Counted from the first letter of the stretch, positions 47,027-56,550 are shown. The stretch: 64,000 nucleotides of DNA from Brucepastera parasyntrophica (GCF_022376835.1 NZ_CP084606.1:1482501-1546500), one strand, 5' to 3'. Numbers and translations: made by a program. The notes: generated from the letters alone by a model not told the origin.

Positions 47027-47183
47027 GCATAACGTTCCGGGTGTATCAGCCGTTTTGGCAACCCGAATAAGGTCTTGCGTAGCAAGACCAGAGCCGGCAA
47101 AGTGTGGCATGGGGAGTGCTAGCTGACCCAGGCGAAGGGAAGCTAGCACCGGCAGCCGCGCCCGCGACTATACGCTGTTATGT
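47027..47183 (+). repeat. attC site
   Basis: GCATAAC...GTTATGT, 157 bases; inner stem TTTTGGCAACCC. Right flank GATGTACCAC pairs with the left flank of the site at 48263. Confidence 0.85.
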
Positions 47184-47204
47184 GATGTACCACTTTTATA
47201 ACGT

Positions 47205-47830
47205 TTATTTCTTATTTCCTGCTATTATACAGTATGATTTCTTTTTTGTTATTTCTACAATATCAAGTATTCTCATTCCATTTTCTTCGGTGATTTTTCC
47301 TATTTCTTCAATAGTATATTTTTGAAATCCATATTTTGTATATATTATTTTATCCAGAAATTCCTTTGTGTATATTATATTTAGGAATATACCATCAGGT
47401 TTCAAAATCCGTTTTATTTCAGAAAAACTCTTTCCCAATTCATTCCAAAAATATATCGTATTTATTGTGTATATTCTGTCAAATGTATTTGATTCAAATT
47501 CCGTTTCTTGGATGCTTTCCAATGATATTCTTAAATCACGATTGCGTATCAGTTGCTCATTCTTTAAGAAAACTCTATCGAACATATCTTTTGATACTTC
47601 TATCCCATACATTTTTATTGGAATATTCAGCTTATATAGTTTTTTTAATAAATATCCATTACCAAAACCAATATCTAAAATAACATTATTTGGTTCCAGA
47701 TTTATATTTTTAATATCGTTTTATATTGTTTTTGATTCATAATATTCATTATTTTGGTCGATATTTTTCCACCAATCCCATTAGGCTGTGCAAAATTATC
47801 TCCAACATATTTTATGAATCTTTTAAACAT
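47205..47830 (-). CDS. Class I SAM-dependent methyltransferase (frameshifted)
   Basis: ATG 47830 begins MFKRFIKYVGDNFAQPNGIG; motif I is NNVILDIGFGNGYLLKKLYK, followed by MYGIEVSKDMFDR and FDRIYTINTIYFWNELGKSF. The frame is lost at the T5 run 47707-47711; one added base joins QYKTILKNINLEPNN. About 208 residues, substrate unknown. It starts 3 bases after the stop of the membrane-protein gene upstream, so the pair form a two-gene cassette. Stop 22 bases from the attC. Confidence 0.8.
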
Positions 47831-47833
47831 TAT

Positions 47834-48190
47834 TTATATTCCAATAATTCCCATGATAATTAGCAGAAGCCCAGAAACCATATTTCCGATGATAATTACA
47901 TTTGAAATTGGTTTGTTAAAAGATTCTTTTTTATTAATTATAATCTTATGTATCACAAAGGGAATAAAACCAGATATTCCAGCTATTATTGATACTATGA
48001 ATCTTGTTTGTGGATATTGAATGATACTATACGCGCCATAGAAAAAAGCAAATATTATGGGAATATGAAAAAGTAAAAATCCAGTTATTTTTCCCGGCAA
48101 TTTAAGTATTTCCCATTCTTTTTCATAACCAGATTCTATTTCATGTAAAATCAAGAAGGTGGCATTTAATATATAGATATATATCAACAT
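47834..48190 (-). CDS. Small membrane protein, DUF6713-like
   Basis: A 118-residue protein with four hydrophobic segments. The opening NATFLILHEIESGYEKEWEI, with a conserved His-Glu pair in the first segment, resembles the DUF6713 family of unknown function; this match is from memory. It is upstream partner of the methyltransferase in the same cassette, its start 73 bases from the attC at 48263. Confidence 0.65.
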   Translation of the reverse strand: MLIYIYILNATFLILHEIESGYEKEWEILKLPGKITGFLLFHIPIIFAFFYGAYSIIQYPQTRFIVSIIAGISGFIPFVIHKIIINKKESFNKPISNVIIIGNMVSGLLLIIMGIIGI

Positions 48191-48262
48191 AACAGCTCCT
48201 ATATTAAACTTTGTATTTCACCAATATGTCAGAACATTTTTTCGGACATTTTGTGGTATTTC

Positions 48263-48323
48263 ACCTAACGTCCCGGGTGTATCCAACGTTTGGGCGGCGC
48301 TGCGTTAAACAGTCCTGTTAGGC
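48263..48323 (+). repeat. Short attC (inner part deleted)
   Basis: ACCTAAC with intact left arm GTCCCGGGTGTATCCAACG, then a 61-base total to GTTAGGC. The right arm GGATACAC is missing, so the site is probably inactive. Confidence 0.75.
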
Positions 48324-48364
48324 GAAGCATGAGCGTACACTATATCTAATTTTTATTATATATT

Positions 48365-48994
48365 TTACAAGTCCAGCTTCAGCCACAAAGCGGGTCGAAC
48401 GCCGCCCCTATTATCGCCGTTTGAAGGATGAAAAACAGAGGTGATGTTGCATAAGAAAATATTGTTGCCTTGGATACCTATGTTACCATCACCATGGACA
48501 TATACGGCTTTCACATTAACGCGGCCGGGTGACCGAAGCCACCACCACCATATATAACCATCAAATATTGATATTCGCTTGCTGTTGTTTTCATCTTTTC
48601 TCTGAAACCAATATTTTTGATTTTTACCTCGATTTTGCAGTTTCTTGCTGCTATCACCGAAATATTTACATACAACATCCTCAATGGATAATAAAAATAT
48701 ATTATCTTTCGTATCTTTCCCGCCTTTTGTACCATACCAAGGATTACCAGGATTTTTATTCAATACCGAAATTATTTTTGATTTATCAGTTTCGCTGAAT
48801 TTATCATAAAATTCACCGTTAAGATATTTTCTTAATTCACAGTCAGCCCATGTTGTATCTTTATAAACATCATGATAAGCGCGTAGTTCTACTATCTCTT
48901 CGGTTATAATCAAAGCTGTGTCTTTTTGTCTGTCAAGCACACGCCAATTATAACCACCGAATGAGATTATTGAGCCAATTTTATATTCATCCAT
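48365..48994 (-). CDS. DUF6273 protein (C-type-lectin-like fold)
   Basis: A 209-residue soluble protein: ISFGGYNWRVLDRQKDTALI, TTWADCELRKYLNGEFYDKF, then YIWWWWLRSPG and GGVRPALWLKL at the end. This is the DUF6273/FGE-like pattern in which WWLRSPG...VRPALW frames a ligand loop. In some bacteria such folds are the variable proteins of diversity-generating retroelements; no reverse transcriptase or template repeat is visible here. Function unknown. Confidence 0.8.
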   Translation of the reverse strand: MDEYKIGSIISFGGYNWRVLDRQKDTALIITEEIVELRAYHDVYKDTTWADCELRKYLNGEFYDKFSETDKSKIISVLNKNPGNPWYGTKGGKDTKDNIFLLSIEDVVCKYFGDSSKKLQNRGKNQKYWFQRKDENNSKRISIFDGYIWWWWLRSPGRVNVKAVYVHGDGNIGIQGNNIFLCNITSVFHPSNGDNRGGVRPALWLKLDL

Positions 48995-49092
48995 GAATTT
49001 ACCCTTAAATCATAAACATATTCTGAATCGATTTATACTATTATTTCTTAACATTTTATCATAAACTTACCACTCAATTTAGCATATATTGC

Positions 49093-49130
49093 GTCTAACG
49101 TCCCGGGTGTATTCGACGTTGGGCAACAGC
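49093..49130 (+). repeat. Half attC
   Basis: GTCTAAC and the left arm GTCCCGGGTGTATTCGACG, then unrelated sequence. A lone CCGTTATGTG at 49327-49336 could be the displaced right box. The stretch 49131-49372 shows no gene. Confidence 0.65.
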
Positions 49131-49372
49131 GAAAAATACGAGATAGAATATTCCAGAATCAGTTTTTTTAGTTTTTACAAAATCTCACAATCCGGTTTAA
49201 TAAACTCAACAGAAAATGGCTGCCGTTTTATTTTCATAAATACAAACAATCCGCTTTAATTAAAATATCAAAAGATTTTTCTTATGCTTTCATAAAATGA
49301 AACTGTCATTTTTAAGAAATCATTCCGTTATGTGTTTCTGCGAACAAATAGAACGACCTTCCCCTTTTTTAT

Positions 49373-49762
49373 TTATATAATCCGTTTAATCTTTGCCGCT
49401 ATCCAAGGGGCAAATCCAATAAAAATCACAACCATTAACCATAAATTTCCGGTTGTTATATTATAGGCGCTTATTATTTCAGTAATTGTGTTTCCCATTA
49501 CTAAATCTAAAACTGTTTCAAAAGTAATGGTTAATACAATCCATAATAGTCCTATATATAAATATGTTTTTGATGTTCCTTTTCCTAGCTTTGGAATAAA
49601 AATAAAGGAAACGATGAAAATAAGACAACAAAGAATTAAACCACTAATAGGATTGGCGTATTTAATTCCAATCAATGGTTCAATAACTAATTGCCGTAAA
49701 GCACCATTGATAATGGCCAATGGAATAATTGATAACCAAATTAACAATGATTTTTTTATCAC
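49373..49762 (-). CDS. Small four-helix membrane protein
   Basis: A 129-residue inner-membrane protein with four hydrophobic segments (about 7-27, 38-57, 66-84, 102-121) and basic ends. I recognise no firm family. Single-gene cassette, start 50 bases from the attC at 49812. Confidence 0.7.
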   Translation of the reverse strand: MIKKSLLIWLSIIPLAIINGALRQLVIEPLIGIKYANPISGLILCCLIFIVSFIFIPKLGKGTSKTYLYIGLLWIVLTITFETVLDLVMGNTITEIISAYNITTGNLWLMVVIFIGFAPWIAAKIKRII

Positions 49763-49811
49763 CAGATAAATACCTTTTGTTTCCTATTTTTAACTATGTT
49801 CAAAAAATTTC

Positions 49812-49976
49812 ACATACCGTCTCGCGTGTATAAGACGTTTGACAGCAGCTAATAAGGACTTGAACAGCAAGGCCGCTGCTGTCCAATATTCCGAAGTGAG
49901 GCGTGGGAACGAATGCGACCTAGCCGAACGCAGGACAGCGAACAAGGTGAGCGCCCGCGGACACACGCTGTTAAGC
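49812..49976 (+). repeat. attC site (left box ACATACC)
   Basis: The left box is ACATACC instead of RYYYAAC; the right is GTTAAGC. Inner stem TTTGACAGCAGC/GCTGCTGTCCAA is intact, 165 bases long. Confidence 0.82.
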
Positions 49977-50051
49977 GAAGCACCCCGTACTCTATTTTTT
50001 TACAGATTTTATGAATATGTTTTCATTTTTAGTTTTTATTACAATAACTAT

Positions 50052-50747
50052 CTATTCATTCAAAATCATTAATTCATCAATCCGCCTGTTTCCATCAGGG
50101 TATGCAGCTTTAAGAGCATGTATCAACCATTTTAAACTCTCTTTTGATAGAAATGGTGTGGTGATTTTCCAATCAATGTTTGTTTTCTCTCTGTGATAAT
50201 CGGATTCAATATATGCCGGATTTGCGGTTATGAAAAGTATTATTTCTGGGGCAAGATATGGTATATCTCCAGCATATAAAATTGCTTTCCCAAGGTCCCT
50301 TAGTATATTTTTCTCTTTATCACACACAAAACTCCCGTCTTTTTCTGTATTAAATATTATTTCGAAAAAATCAAAATTTAATTGTTCTTTATTGGTAATT
50401 TCAAAATTAAAAACCTGATCTGCACCACGTTTTCGCCTTACATTAACAAGCGTACTATCAGGTTTAATTACCCATAAACAGAGAGCATTTAATACTTTTT
50501 CATCATTTGGGTCAGTTATGAGCAACAGGTTATCAGGATTATGCGTCGGCTCGTAAACATTCCAGCCTTTAGATAATATATAAGCGATGATGCTTTTTCT
50601 GTCTTCATTAAATACAGTTATGTCGATATCGGAGTGAGGCCGGTTTTGTGTTTTTGTAAATAACTCAAGTGCATATCCACCACAAAAGGCGTACGTATAT
50701 TTGAAATCATCAAGAAATTTTTGGCATTCCAATATTAACTGATTCAA
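50052..50747 (-). CDS. Nucleotidyltransferase-fold protein (aminoglycoside ANT(2'')-like)
   Basis: A 231-residue protein of the nucleotidyltransferase superfamily: YTYAFCGGYALELFTKTQ and PHSDIDITVFNEDRKSIIAY carry the GG and DxD metal/nucleotide site. The layout matches Aminoglyc_resit-type (pfam10706) enzymes related to ANT(2''), common on cassettes, but target is unproven and many members have no resistance role. Single-gene cassette; the stretch 50748-50910 between its start and the attC holds no gene. Confidence 0.78.
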   Translation of the reverse strand: MNQLILECQKFLDDFKYTYAFCGGYALELFTKTQNRPHSDIDITVFNEDRKSIIAYILSKGWNVYEPTHNPDNLLLITDPNDEKVLNALCLWVIKPDSTLVNVRRKRGADQVFNFEITNKEQLNFDFFEIIFNTEKDGSFVCDKEKNILRDLGKAILYAGDIPYLAPEIILFITANPAYIESDYHREKTNIDWKITTPFLSKESLKWLIHALKAAYPDGNRRIDELMILNE

Positions 50748-50910
50748 AATAATCCTCTAATAATGCAAAAAATAAATACTATTCACCTTATCGCGCATTT
50801 TTACTTAGCACAATTGGTTTTAGTTTCTCATACTTTATCATTTTCATCATGTCAAATTTATTATCAATAATTTTATCCAATATATTCAAACCAAGCTTAG
50901 GAACTATTTC

Positions 50911-51077
50911 GCTTAACGTCCCGGGTGCATCCGACGTTTGACAGCAGCTAATAAGGACTTGCGCAAGCAAGGCCTCTGCTGGCCAATCTGCTGGAGTGAG
51001 CCGTGAGAAGCGCAGCTGACCTAGGCGAACACTGGCCAGCAAACGTAGTGTGCGTCTGCGGATACACGCTGTTAGGC
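50911..51077 (+). repeat. attC site
   Basis: GCTTAAC...GTTAGGC, 167 bases, arms GTGCATCCGACG and CTGCGGATACACG; inner stem TTTGACAGCAGC. Confidence 0.88.
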
Positions 51078-51126
51078 GCCGTAGAAATATTTACCATTTA
51101 TTTTTTGATGGTATTTTTATACTATT

Positions 51127-51471
51127 CTATATTTCTTCACCAAGTAATATTTTTGGCATCGTTATTAAGCATTTTGTCCATCTTTTATAATATTTTTCCA
51201 GTCCAATTTTCCCTAACTTTGAATGTGCTTCCGGACTATCCATTATAAGATGAAGCATATATGTAACTTTACCAACATAACGGGTTAATTTTAATATTGG
51301 GTCCCCTGCTTTTACGGCATTAAAGTCTTTTTGACGATGATTTCTTTTTATATAAAATACATCAATAACACCATCTTGGCTTTTATAAAATTCCTTTACT
51401 TCTTTCATTAATTGTTCAATTTCGTCCTGTTTATCTATCTTTGCTTCGTAAATACAAATTTCATGAAACAT
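51127..51471 (-). CDS. Antibiotic-biosynthesis-monooxygenase-like (dimeric alpha/beta barrel) protein
   Basis: A 114-residue protein: MFHEICIYEAKIDKQDEIEQ, VIDVFYIKRNHRQKDFNAVK and VTYMLHLIMDSPEAHSKLGK fit the ferredoxin-like ABM domain (compare the usual xxWeSxEAHxxH ending). Function unknown; it may act as a small oxygenase or binding protein. It shares a cassette with the small membrane protein upstream (23-base gap) and its stop lies 50 bases from the attC. Confidence 0.65.
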   Translation of the reverse strand: MFHEICIYEAKIDKQDEIEQLMKEVKEFYKSQDGVIDVFYIKRNHRQKDFNAVKAGDPILKLTRYVGKVTYMLHLIMDSPEAHSKLGKIGLEKYYKRWTKCLITMPKILLGEEI

Positions 51472-51494
51472 AATTTGCCCTTTGAATATATTTT

Positions 51495-51809
51495 TTACAG
51501 AAAATGTCCGGCTATTCCAATTAATGTTCCTAAAATTATTGAATTTGCAGTTATTATTGCAACTGATTTTTTGTCATTTATTGATACGATTAATACTATT
51601 GGCAACGAAAATGCTAATGAGATTAATCCTCCTTGCAACCACCAGATTACATATGGCAGATCTATGTTTAGAATAATGATTGATAAAAACAGATATTGTA
51701 AGAAAGCGGAAATTGTCGCCCTTCTATCTAGTTTTTTTACTATCATTGGAATGATGTCAATCATTCCAGCTGCAAGTCCAATTAAAACTGATAACAAAAG
51801 CCTATCCAT
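51495..51809 (-). CDS. Small membrane protein
   Basis: A 104-residue protein with three to four hydrophobic segments (about 3-22, 35-55, 58-80, 85-103): LLLSVLIGLAAGMIDIIPMI and ANSIILGTLIGIAGHFL. I recognise no family. ATG 51809 after AGAGGT preferred to 51824. Upstream member of a two-gene cassette. Confidence 0.65.
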   Translation of the reverse strand: MDRLLLSVLIGLAAGMIDIIPMIVKKLDRRATISAFLQYLFLSIIILNIDLPYVIWWLQGGLISLAFSLPIVLIVSINDKKSVAIITANSIILGTLIGIAGHFL

Positions 51810-51872
51810 ACTATAACCTCTCATTCGATATTAACATTTTTTTACTGTTTAATCTATCCCGGTTCCTATGTC

Positions 51873-52022
51873 GCCTAATGTTACAGCTATACAACGTTGC
51901 CTGAGCGCAACCGGCGCGAAGGCTATGTGGTTGAGCGGAGGCGTGGGAACGAACGTGACCTAGCCGTAGCGAAACCCGAGCACCGACCGTAGGGAGGGCG
52001 CAGCGTATAGCGTTTGTCAGGC
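51873..52022 (+). repeat. attC site (divergent)
   Basis: GCCTAAT...GTCAGGC, 150 bases, arms GCTATACAACG and GCGTATAGC: both arms changed together from the usual GTATCC/GGATAC, which supports a selected stem. Confidence 0.82.
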
Positions 52023-52037
52023 GCAGTAAATCCGTTT

Positions 52038-52988
52038 TTATGTATTTGCATCTTTATTTACTGTTCGCCTTACCGACAAAATTAATGGATTAAAATTTTT
52101 ATTCCAAAATCTATTTGCATACATATTTGCAGTCTCAAATGTAACAAAAACATATTCTATTGAATTCTTAATACAATAATTTCTTATTTTATTTAATAAT
52201 GCTTTCCCTATACCTTTATTCCGGTATCTTGAATCTATAAATATTCCTAATGGACTAATAGAACCAGTTTCCGGGATTGATAACTCCTCAACATCATATT
52301 TTTTATTTATATTAATGTTTATAAATCCAATAGGTTTATCTTTATCCCACGCAATAAATATTGGGGCGTTTTTTATTAAATCACTTATTTCATCCTTTGT
52401 AATTATTTCTCTTTTTAAAAAGATAGGTGAATCTTGATAAAAAGATCGTGATTCTTCAACGAGGTCATATAATAAACCACATTCCTTTATTGTTGCTTGT
52501 GTTATTTTATATGGATTATTAACAGTTTCAAATGAACCAATCCTCAGACATGCGTTTCCAACATATGCTCCAAATCCCATATTGTAACTCAAATTCTGCA
52601 ATATACTATCTTTATAATAAATCATCCACTGATGATTATATGTATCATTCTTGACCCACTGTTTTGAGACATAATTGTATAATGCTGAATAAATGTTCTC
52701 TTTATCAATTCCTTTTCCACAATGTCCAATTATAGGGCAGAATGCTGTTTTTTCGTTATGAAAGTTAAAATAAAGCCAAGAAAAATAACCCAGAATATTA
52801 TTAGCATTATCTTTGAGGACAACTGCACTTTTATTTCTCACTCGGTCATTTAGATAATTTTCTATACTTTCTTTTCCACCTGGGAAAAAATTTGGCATTT
52901 TGTCTTCATTATAATAATCCAGATAATTTTCATACCATAAATCTATTGATTCATGTATATCTCCTTTATTCATTTGAAAAATCATCAT
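52038..52988 (-). CDS. GNAT-family N-acetyltransferase
   Basis: A 316-residue tandem GNAT protein. The C-terminal domain is well preserved: PLGIFIDSRYRNKGIGKALL (acetyl-CoA loop RNKGIGKA) then NSIEYVFVTFETANMYANRF. The N-terminal half (NILGYFSWLYFNFHNEKTAF) is a degenerate GNAT domain. Substrate unknown. Single-gene cassette, stop 16 bases from the attC. Confidence 0.88.
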   Translation of the reverse strand: MMIFQMNKGDIHESIDLWYENYLDYYNEDKMPNFFPGGKESIENYLNDRVRNKSAVVLKDNANNILGYFSWLYFNFHNEKTAFCPIIGHCGKGIDKENIYSALYNYVSKQWVKNDTYNHQWMIYYKDSILQNLSYNMGFGAYVGNACLRIGSFETVNNPYKITQATIKECGLLYDLVEESRSFYQDSPIFLKREIITKDEISDLIKNAPIFIAWDKDKPIGFINININKKYDVEELSIPETGSISPLGIFIDSRYRNKGIGKALLNKIRNYCIKNSIEYVFVTFETANMYANRFWNKNFNPLILSVRRTVNKDANT

Positions 52989-53051
52989 TGTCTCAAGTTT
53001 CTCCGTTGATTGCTGCTTAATATTTTGTTAACCACGTTTAGGATTTATTGC

Positions 53052-53216
53052 GCCTAACGTCCCGGGTGTATCCGACGTTGGACAGCAGCTAATAAGGACT
53101 TGCGAAGCAAGGCCGCTGCTATCCAATGTGCCGGAGTGAGGCGTGGGAAGCGCAAGCTGACCTAGACGAACGGAAGCCAGCGCCAAAGACGCGTCCGCGG
53201 ATACACGCTGTTATGT
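53052..53216 (+). repeat. attC site
   Basis: GCCTAAC...GTTATGT, 165 bases, canonical for this array: left arm GTGTATCCGACG, right arm CCGCGGATACACGCT, inner stem TTGGACAGCAGC/GCTGCTATCCAA. Right flank GCAGTGCGG. Confidence 0.92.
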
Positions 53217-53227
53217 GCAGTGCGGTA

Positions 53228-54319
53228 CTATGTTATTCTATTAACAAGAAATTTTATTTGACGATCATTAAGGACTATTGGTCGTTTAATAATATAGTTT
53301 ATGAAGTTTGATTCCGTTAATATTTTTACAAATTGAAATTGTTCGCTTGTCGTTGAATTCATCATTAATAATATATTTGATACAGATAATTTTGTTTCTC
53401 CCCAATTATTTGAAAATACTGCTGGTTCCTCTTCTCGAATAATATTATTTAGAATAACAAATAACGCAAAACTACCACGCTTTAATTGTTTAATTGGAGA
53501 AAATAAATCCCTATTTTCTATTGATTTTTGACTCCAATACTTTGTTTCGATGACATATATTCCAGTAGGGCCAATTACTATATGGTCTAACTGAATCGAG
53601 AATATTTTGTCATTCTCCCTTCTATTGAATAGTGGTGGGTAGAAAGATTTACGGAAGTCATTAATAATATAGTATTGATCTGGTAATCTTTGCATTACGT
53701 TAATAGCTTTTATTTCACCAATACTTCCATAAATCAAAGGGGCAAGATTGTCTAATTCAGTAACGGTATATTCAACTTCTTCTATAAGAGGCTTTGATCT
53801 TTGATGTATTTCGTCATTTTGGTTATTTGTTAAATATACAATTCTACCTTCGCACTCTTTAATCTTATCCGAATATTTTTTTATTGCTTCTTTAACTATT
53901 TTATTAATGCTTGATTCTAAATAGGTTAATTTTTTCTTTGTGAAATATTTTCGGATCTTAGAAAATAAATTATTATGCGTACTTTTAAGTATTGAATTTA
54001 ATTCTCCAATCTGATCTAGGATAAGAGTATGTTGTTCTATTTTTTGTTTATTATATTCATCTTGAAGGGTCTTACTTTCATTGTTTAAATTCTCTATTTC
54101 CTCAATAATTTCAATTGTTTTTTTATTTTTAATACTCTCAATTTCACTATGATAATTTCTCTTATAATCTATTATCTCATGAATTGACTTGAACCTGAGA
54201 ATAGATTTATCTCTTAATGTTTCAAATAGATCTGTTACCGAACCTGAATCATTAAAAACATTTTGATTCATTAGTGTTCTCCAATCAGTATAAGCTTGAG
54301 ACATCAATAATTTATTCAA
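53228..54319 (-). CDS. NERD-domain protein with coiled coil
   Basis: A 363-residue soluble protein: an N-terminal helical and coiled-coil region (about 40-170, rich in Glu/Lys/Ile) and a C-terminal NERD domain (about 195-320) with IQLDHIVIGPTGIYVIETKY, the Asp plus ExK of the nuclease-related fold. It differs from the NERD protein at 45402 in lacking a membrane anchor and zinc ribbon. Similar proteins occur in defence-rich regions; role unproven. Single-gene cassette, stop 12 bases from the attC. Confidence 0.82.
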   Translation of the reverse strand: MNKLLMSQAYTDWRTLMNQNVFNDSGSVTDLFETLRDKSILRFKSIHEIIDYKRNYHSEIESIKNKKTIEIIEEIENLNNESKTLQDEYNKQKIEQHTLILDQIGELNSILKSTHNNLFSKIRKYFTKKKLTYLESSINKIVKEAIKKYSDKIKECEGRIVYLTNNQNDEIHQRSKPLIEEVEYTVTELDNLAPLIYGSIGEIKAINVMQRLPDQYYIINDFRKSFYPPLFNRRENDKIFSIQLDHIVIGPTGIYVIETKYWSQKSIENRDLFSPIKQLKRGSFALFVILNNIIREEEPAVFSNNWGETKLSVSNILLMMNSTTSEQFQFVKILTESNFINYIIKRPIVLNDRQIKFLVNRIT

Positions 54320-54365
54320 TCAGAAAAGTACTGCCGAAAACATCCGTCGTACCGGTCCGCATTGC

Positions 54366-54531
54366 ACATAACGTCCCGGGTGTATCCGACGTTGGACAGC
54401 AGCTTATAAGGACTTGCGTAGCAAGGCCACTGCTGTCCAATGTGCCGAAGTGAGCCGTGGGAAGCGAAGCTGACCCAGGCGAACGCAGGCCAGTGAGCGC
54501 AGCGAACGTCTGCGGATACACGCTGTTAGAC
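54366..54531 (+). repeat. attC site
   Basis: ACATAAC...GTTAGAC, 166 bases, canonical arms. Left flank CCGCATTGC is the inverse complement (one mismatch) of the flank following the 53052 site; right flank GAAGTGCGAAAAC. Confidence 0.92.
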
Positions 54532-54544
54532 GAAGTGCGAAAAC

Positions 54545-55381
54545 TTAGTATACAGTTTTTATTACTTTTTCGACTCCAAAAATCATTTCATCTATTTCAT
54601 CAGATGATGGTTCTTTTTCTTTATTATGGCTACAAAGATTTCTCAAATCAGTTAAGTGTTGTATTTTCCTCCAAGTAGGCACATCAATAACATCGTTCTT
54701 CTTAAGTAAATCATTTACATCTGAAATACATATATTCTTTTTTTCAAAAGGTATATTATGATCTATACAAACAGTTTTTAAGTGCTTTTCTAATAAAACT
54801 CCTACAATTACCCCAGCTGCTCTAAAATAACTATTTTTTAATAATTCCTTTGCTTCATCTATCTCAGAATCAAAAAGATCTGCCTGTGCAACTTTTCTAA
54901 TATCAAATATTATGTTATCGAATCTTGTAAGAGACGATTCCAATATTCTTATTTGTAAATTTAACTTTTTACTAATTACATCAATTTGATCGAAAACGCT
55001 ATTCATAATATTCATTTTATCGAAAATATCCATATAGGTATTATATGAACGTTCAATAAGCATCGATGAATTTAAACCACTTAACCAATCTTGAATTGTA
55101 TATGAAGTAGCATCTATACTTTTTCTATTTTGATTGGATAAATAATATTACATAAATTCATCCAATCTATCAGGAATCAATTGTCTAACCAAAGCTACTG
55201 CTTGTGAATACCATGTTTGATAATAAGTTTATATATCATATTTTTTTAATTCATTAATAACTTCATCATTATATTTTCTATTTTTTTCTGGATCAAATTG
55301 AATATAAATACTATTTATCATAAGTTCAGCATTTCTAATCAGTTCAATTATTTGTTGTTTCATTTTTTCAAAATTATTCAT
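54545..55381 (-). pseudogene. HEPN/DUF4145-like abortive-infection-type gene with two in-frame stops
   Basis: ATG 55381 (AAGGAAAT upstream) opens MNNFEKMKQQIIELIRNAEL. The frame has two TAA codons, about 42 and 77 residues in, yet stays in register throughout: YYQTWYSQAVALVRQLIPDR lies between them and the long frame from 55063 continues to 54545 (279 codons in all). The C-terminus, YFRAAGVIVGVLLEKHLKTV and RNLCSHN (RxxxxH), is HEPN-like, as in DUF4145 proteins. Unlike other broken genes here this is substitution, not a homopolymer indel, so real decay of the N-terminal domain is likely; the C-terminal domain might still be translated. Confidence 0.7.
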
Positions 55382-55442
55382 TTTATTTCCTTCTTTAACT
55401 TATATTCATCAATATAAATTAACCATGCTGTTTTCGCATTTC

Positions 55443-55609
55443 GTCTAACGTCCCGGGCGTATCTGACGTTGGACAGCAGCTAATAGGACTTGCGCAAGCA
55501 AGGCCGCTGCTGTCCAATGTGCTGGAGTGAGCCGTGGGAAGCGCAAGCTGACCTAGGCGAACGGAAGCTAGCGAACGAAGTGAGCGCCCGCGGATACACG
55601 CTGTTAGAT
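55443..55609 (+). repeat. attC site
   Basis: GTCTAAC...GTTAGAT, 167 bases, canonical arms. Left flank GTTTTCGCATTTC complements the flank after the 54366 site (12 of 13 outside the box); right flank GCAGTTGTGCTG. Confidence 0.92.
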
Positions 55610-55623
55610 GCAGTTGTGCTGTT

Positions 55624-56550
55624 TTACGGTTTTAAATACTTTTTTATTATTAATCCAAGTTCTCTCATTCCTTGTATAAATATTTTTATCTCGTCTTCTG
55701 ACAGATTATATCTCATTCCAAGCTTATCAGAATATCCATCTAGTTTCTTTATAAAATCTTCATCAATAACGCCCATATTATGTTCATAAATATGTCTCAC
55801 TTGAAACATTTTAAAAATAAATTGGTAATTTGAATGACTGTTACTAATAATGTTTCCTGTGCAATCGTCAAGAGCATTTAAGTTTTGAAATATATTTTTA
55901 GGGCGTTCTGGAAAAATATTTTGAACTTTCTTTCTTAATTCTTTACCTAAACCATCAAAGGCCGAAATACAATCAAAAAGAATAAATTTATATGAATCCA
56001 TACGAATATCGTTTGGTATTTCTGGCTTCAAAAAAATAAATAATTTTTTCTCTGTAATATCTAATGATTTATCATATATTAAAAAAGCATTTAATTCTGC
56101 ACAATCAGGACAACGTGCAAAGACTCCATAAACAGCAAATTCTAATCCACAAGAATCGCACACAATATATGTTTCTAATTCTTTTTCATTATAATATTTA
56201 ATAGGTAATTCAAGTTTTTCATTAGATACTTTGAATTTAAATTTAATTAAACTATTTCTTGATTTTCGTTCCAAATCTTTGAATGTTTTGTTTAATTTAT
56301 CAAATGAAGGTTGTAAATATTTATTAATAACCTGATTTAATGCAACACTTTGAGCATATTCAATTTGAGCTTTTGTCCAAAAGGTATTACCATCTCCTTC
56401 ATAATCACAATATGGACAATGGCAATGTTTTGTCGGCAAGCCAGTTCCGGGTTTTAATTTAAAATAGCGTTCACATTCCAAACATTCTCTTCCGATAAAT
56501 CCATTATCATCAAGTGGGATATCAACTGGTATTTCCATTTTATCATTCAT
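55624..56550 (-). CDS. Hypothetical zinc-ribbon protein with HEPN-like C-terminus
   Basis: A 308-residue protein. Two zinc-binding knuckles: CLECERYF...CHCPYCDYEG (about 23-51) and CDSCGLEFAVYGVFARCPDC (about 137-156). A central region precedes a helical C-terminal part with QVRHIYEHNMGVIDEDFI, reminiscent of HEPN RNase-like or related helical domains (R-H...H). I recognise no named family. Single-gene cassette, stop 15 bases from the attC. Confidence 0.7.
   Translation of the reverse strand: MNDKMEIPVDIPLDDNGFIGRECLECERYFKLKPGTGLPTKHCHCPYCDYEGDGNTFWTKAQIEYAQSVALNQVINKYLQPSFDKLNKTFKDLERKSRNSLIKFKFKVSNEKLELPIKYYNEKELETYIVCDSCGLEFAVYGVFARCPDCAELNAFLIYDKSLDITEKKLFIFLKPEIPNDIRMDSYKFILFDCISAFDGLGKELRKKVQNIFPERPKNIFQNLNALDDCTGNIISNSHSNYQFIFKMFQVRHIYEHNMGVIDEDFIKKLDGYSDKLGMRYNLSEDEIKIFIQGMRELGLIIKKYLKP

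Noticed and set aside
48365..48994. Diversity-generating retroelement target
   Set aside because: The C-type-lectin-like end would suit a variable protein, but no reverse transcriptase, template repeat or adenine-biased repeat pair was found in the window.
50788..51042. Minus-strand frame running out of the attC at 50911
   Set aside because: Two thirds of it is translated attC sequence (the same peptide recurs in frames over several sites), and there is no ribosome binding site.
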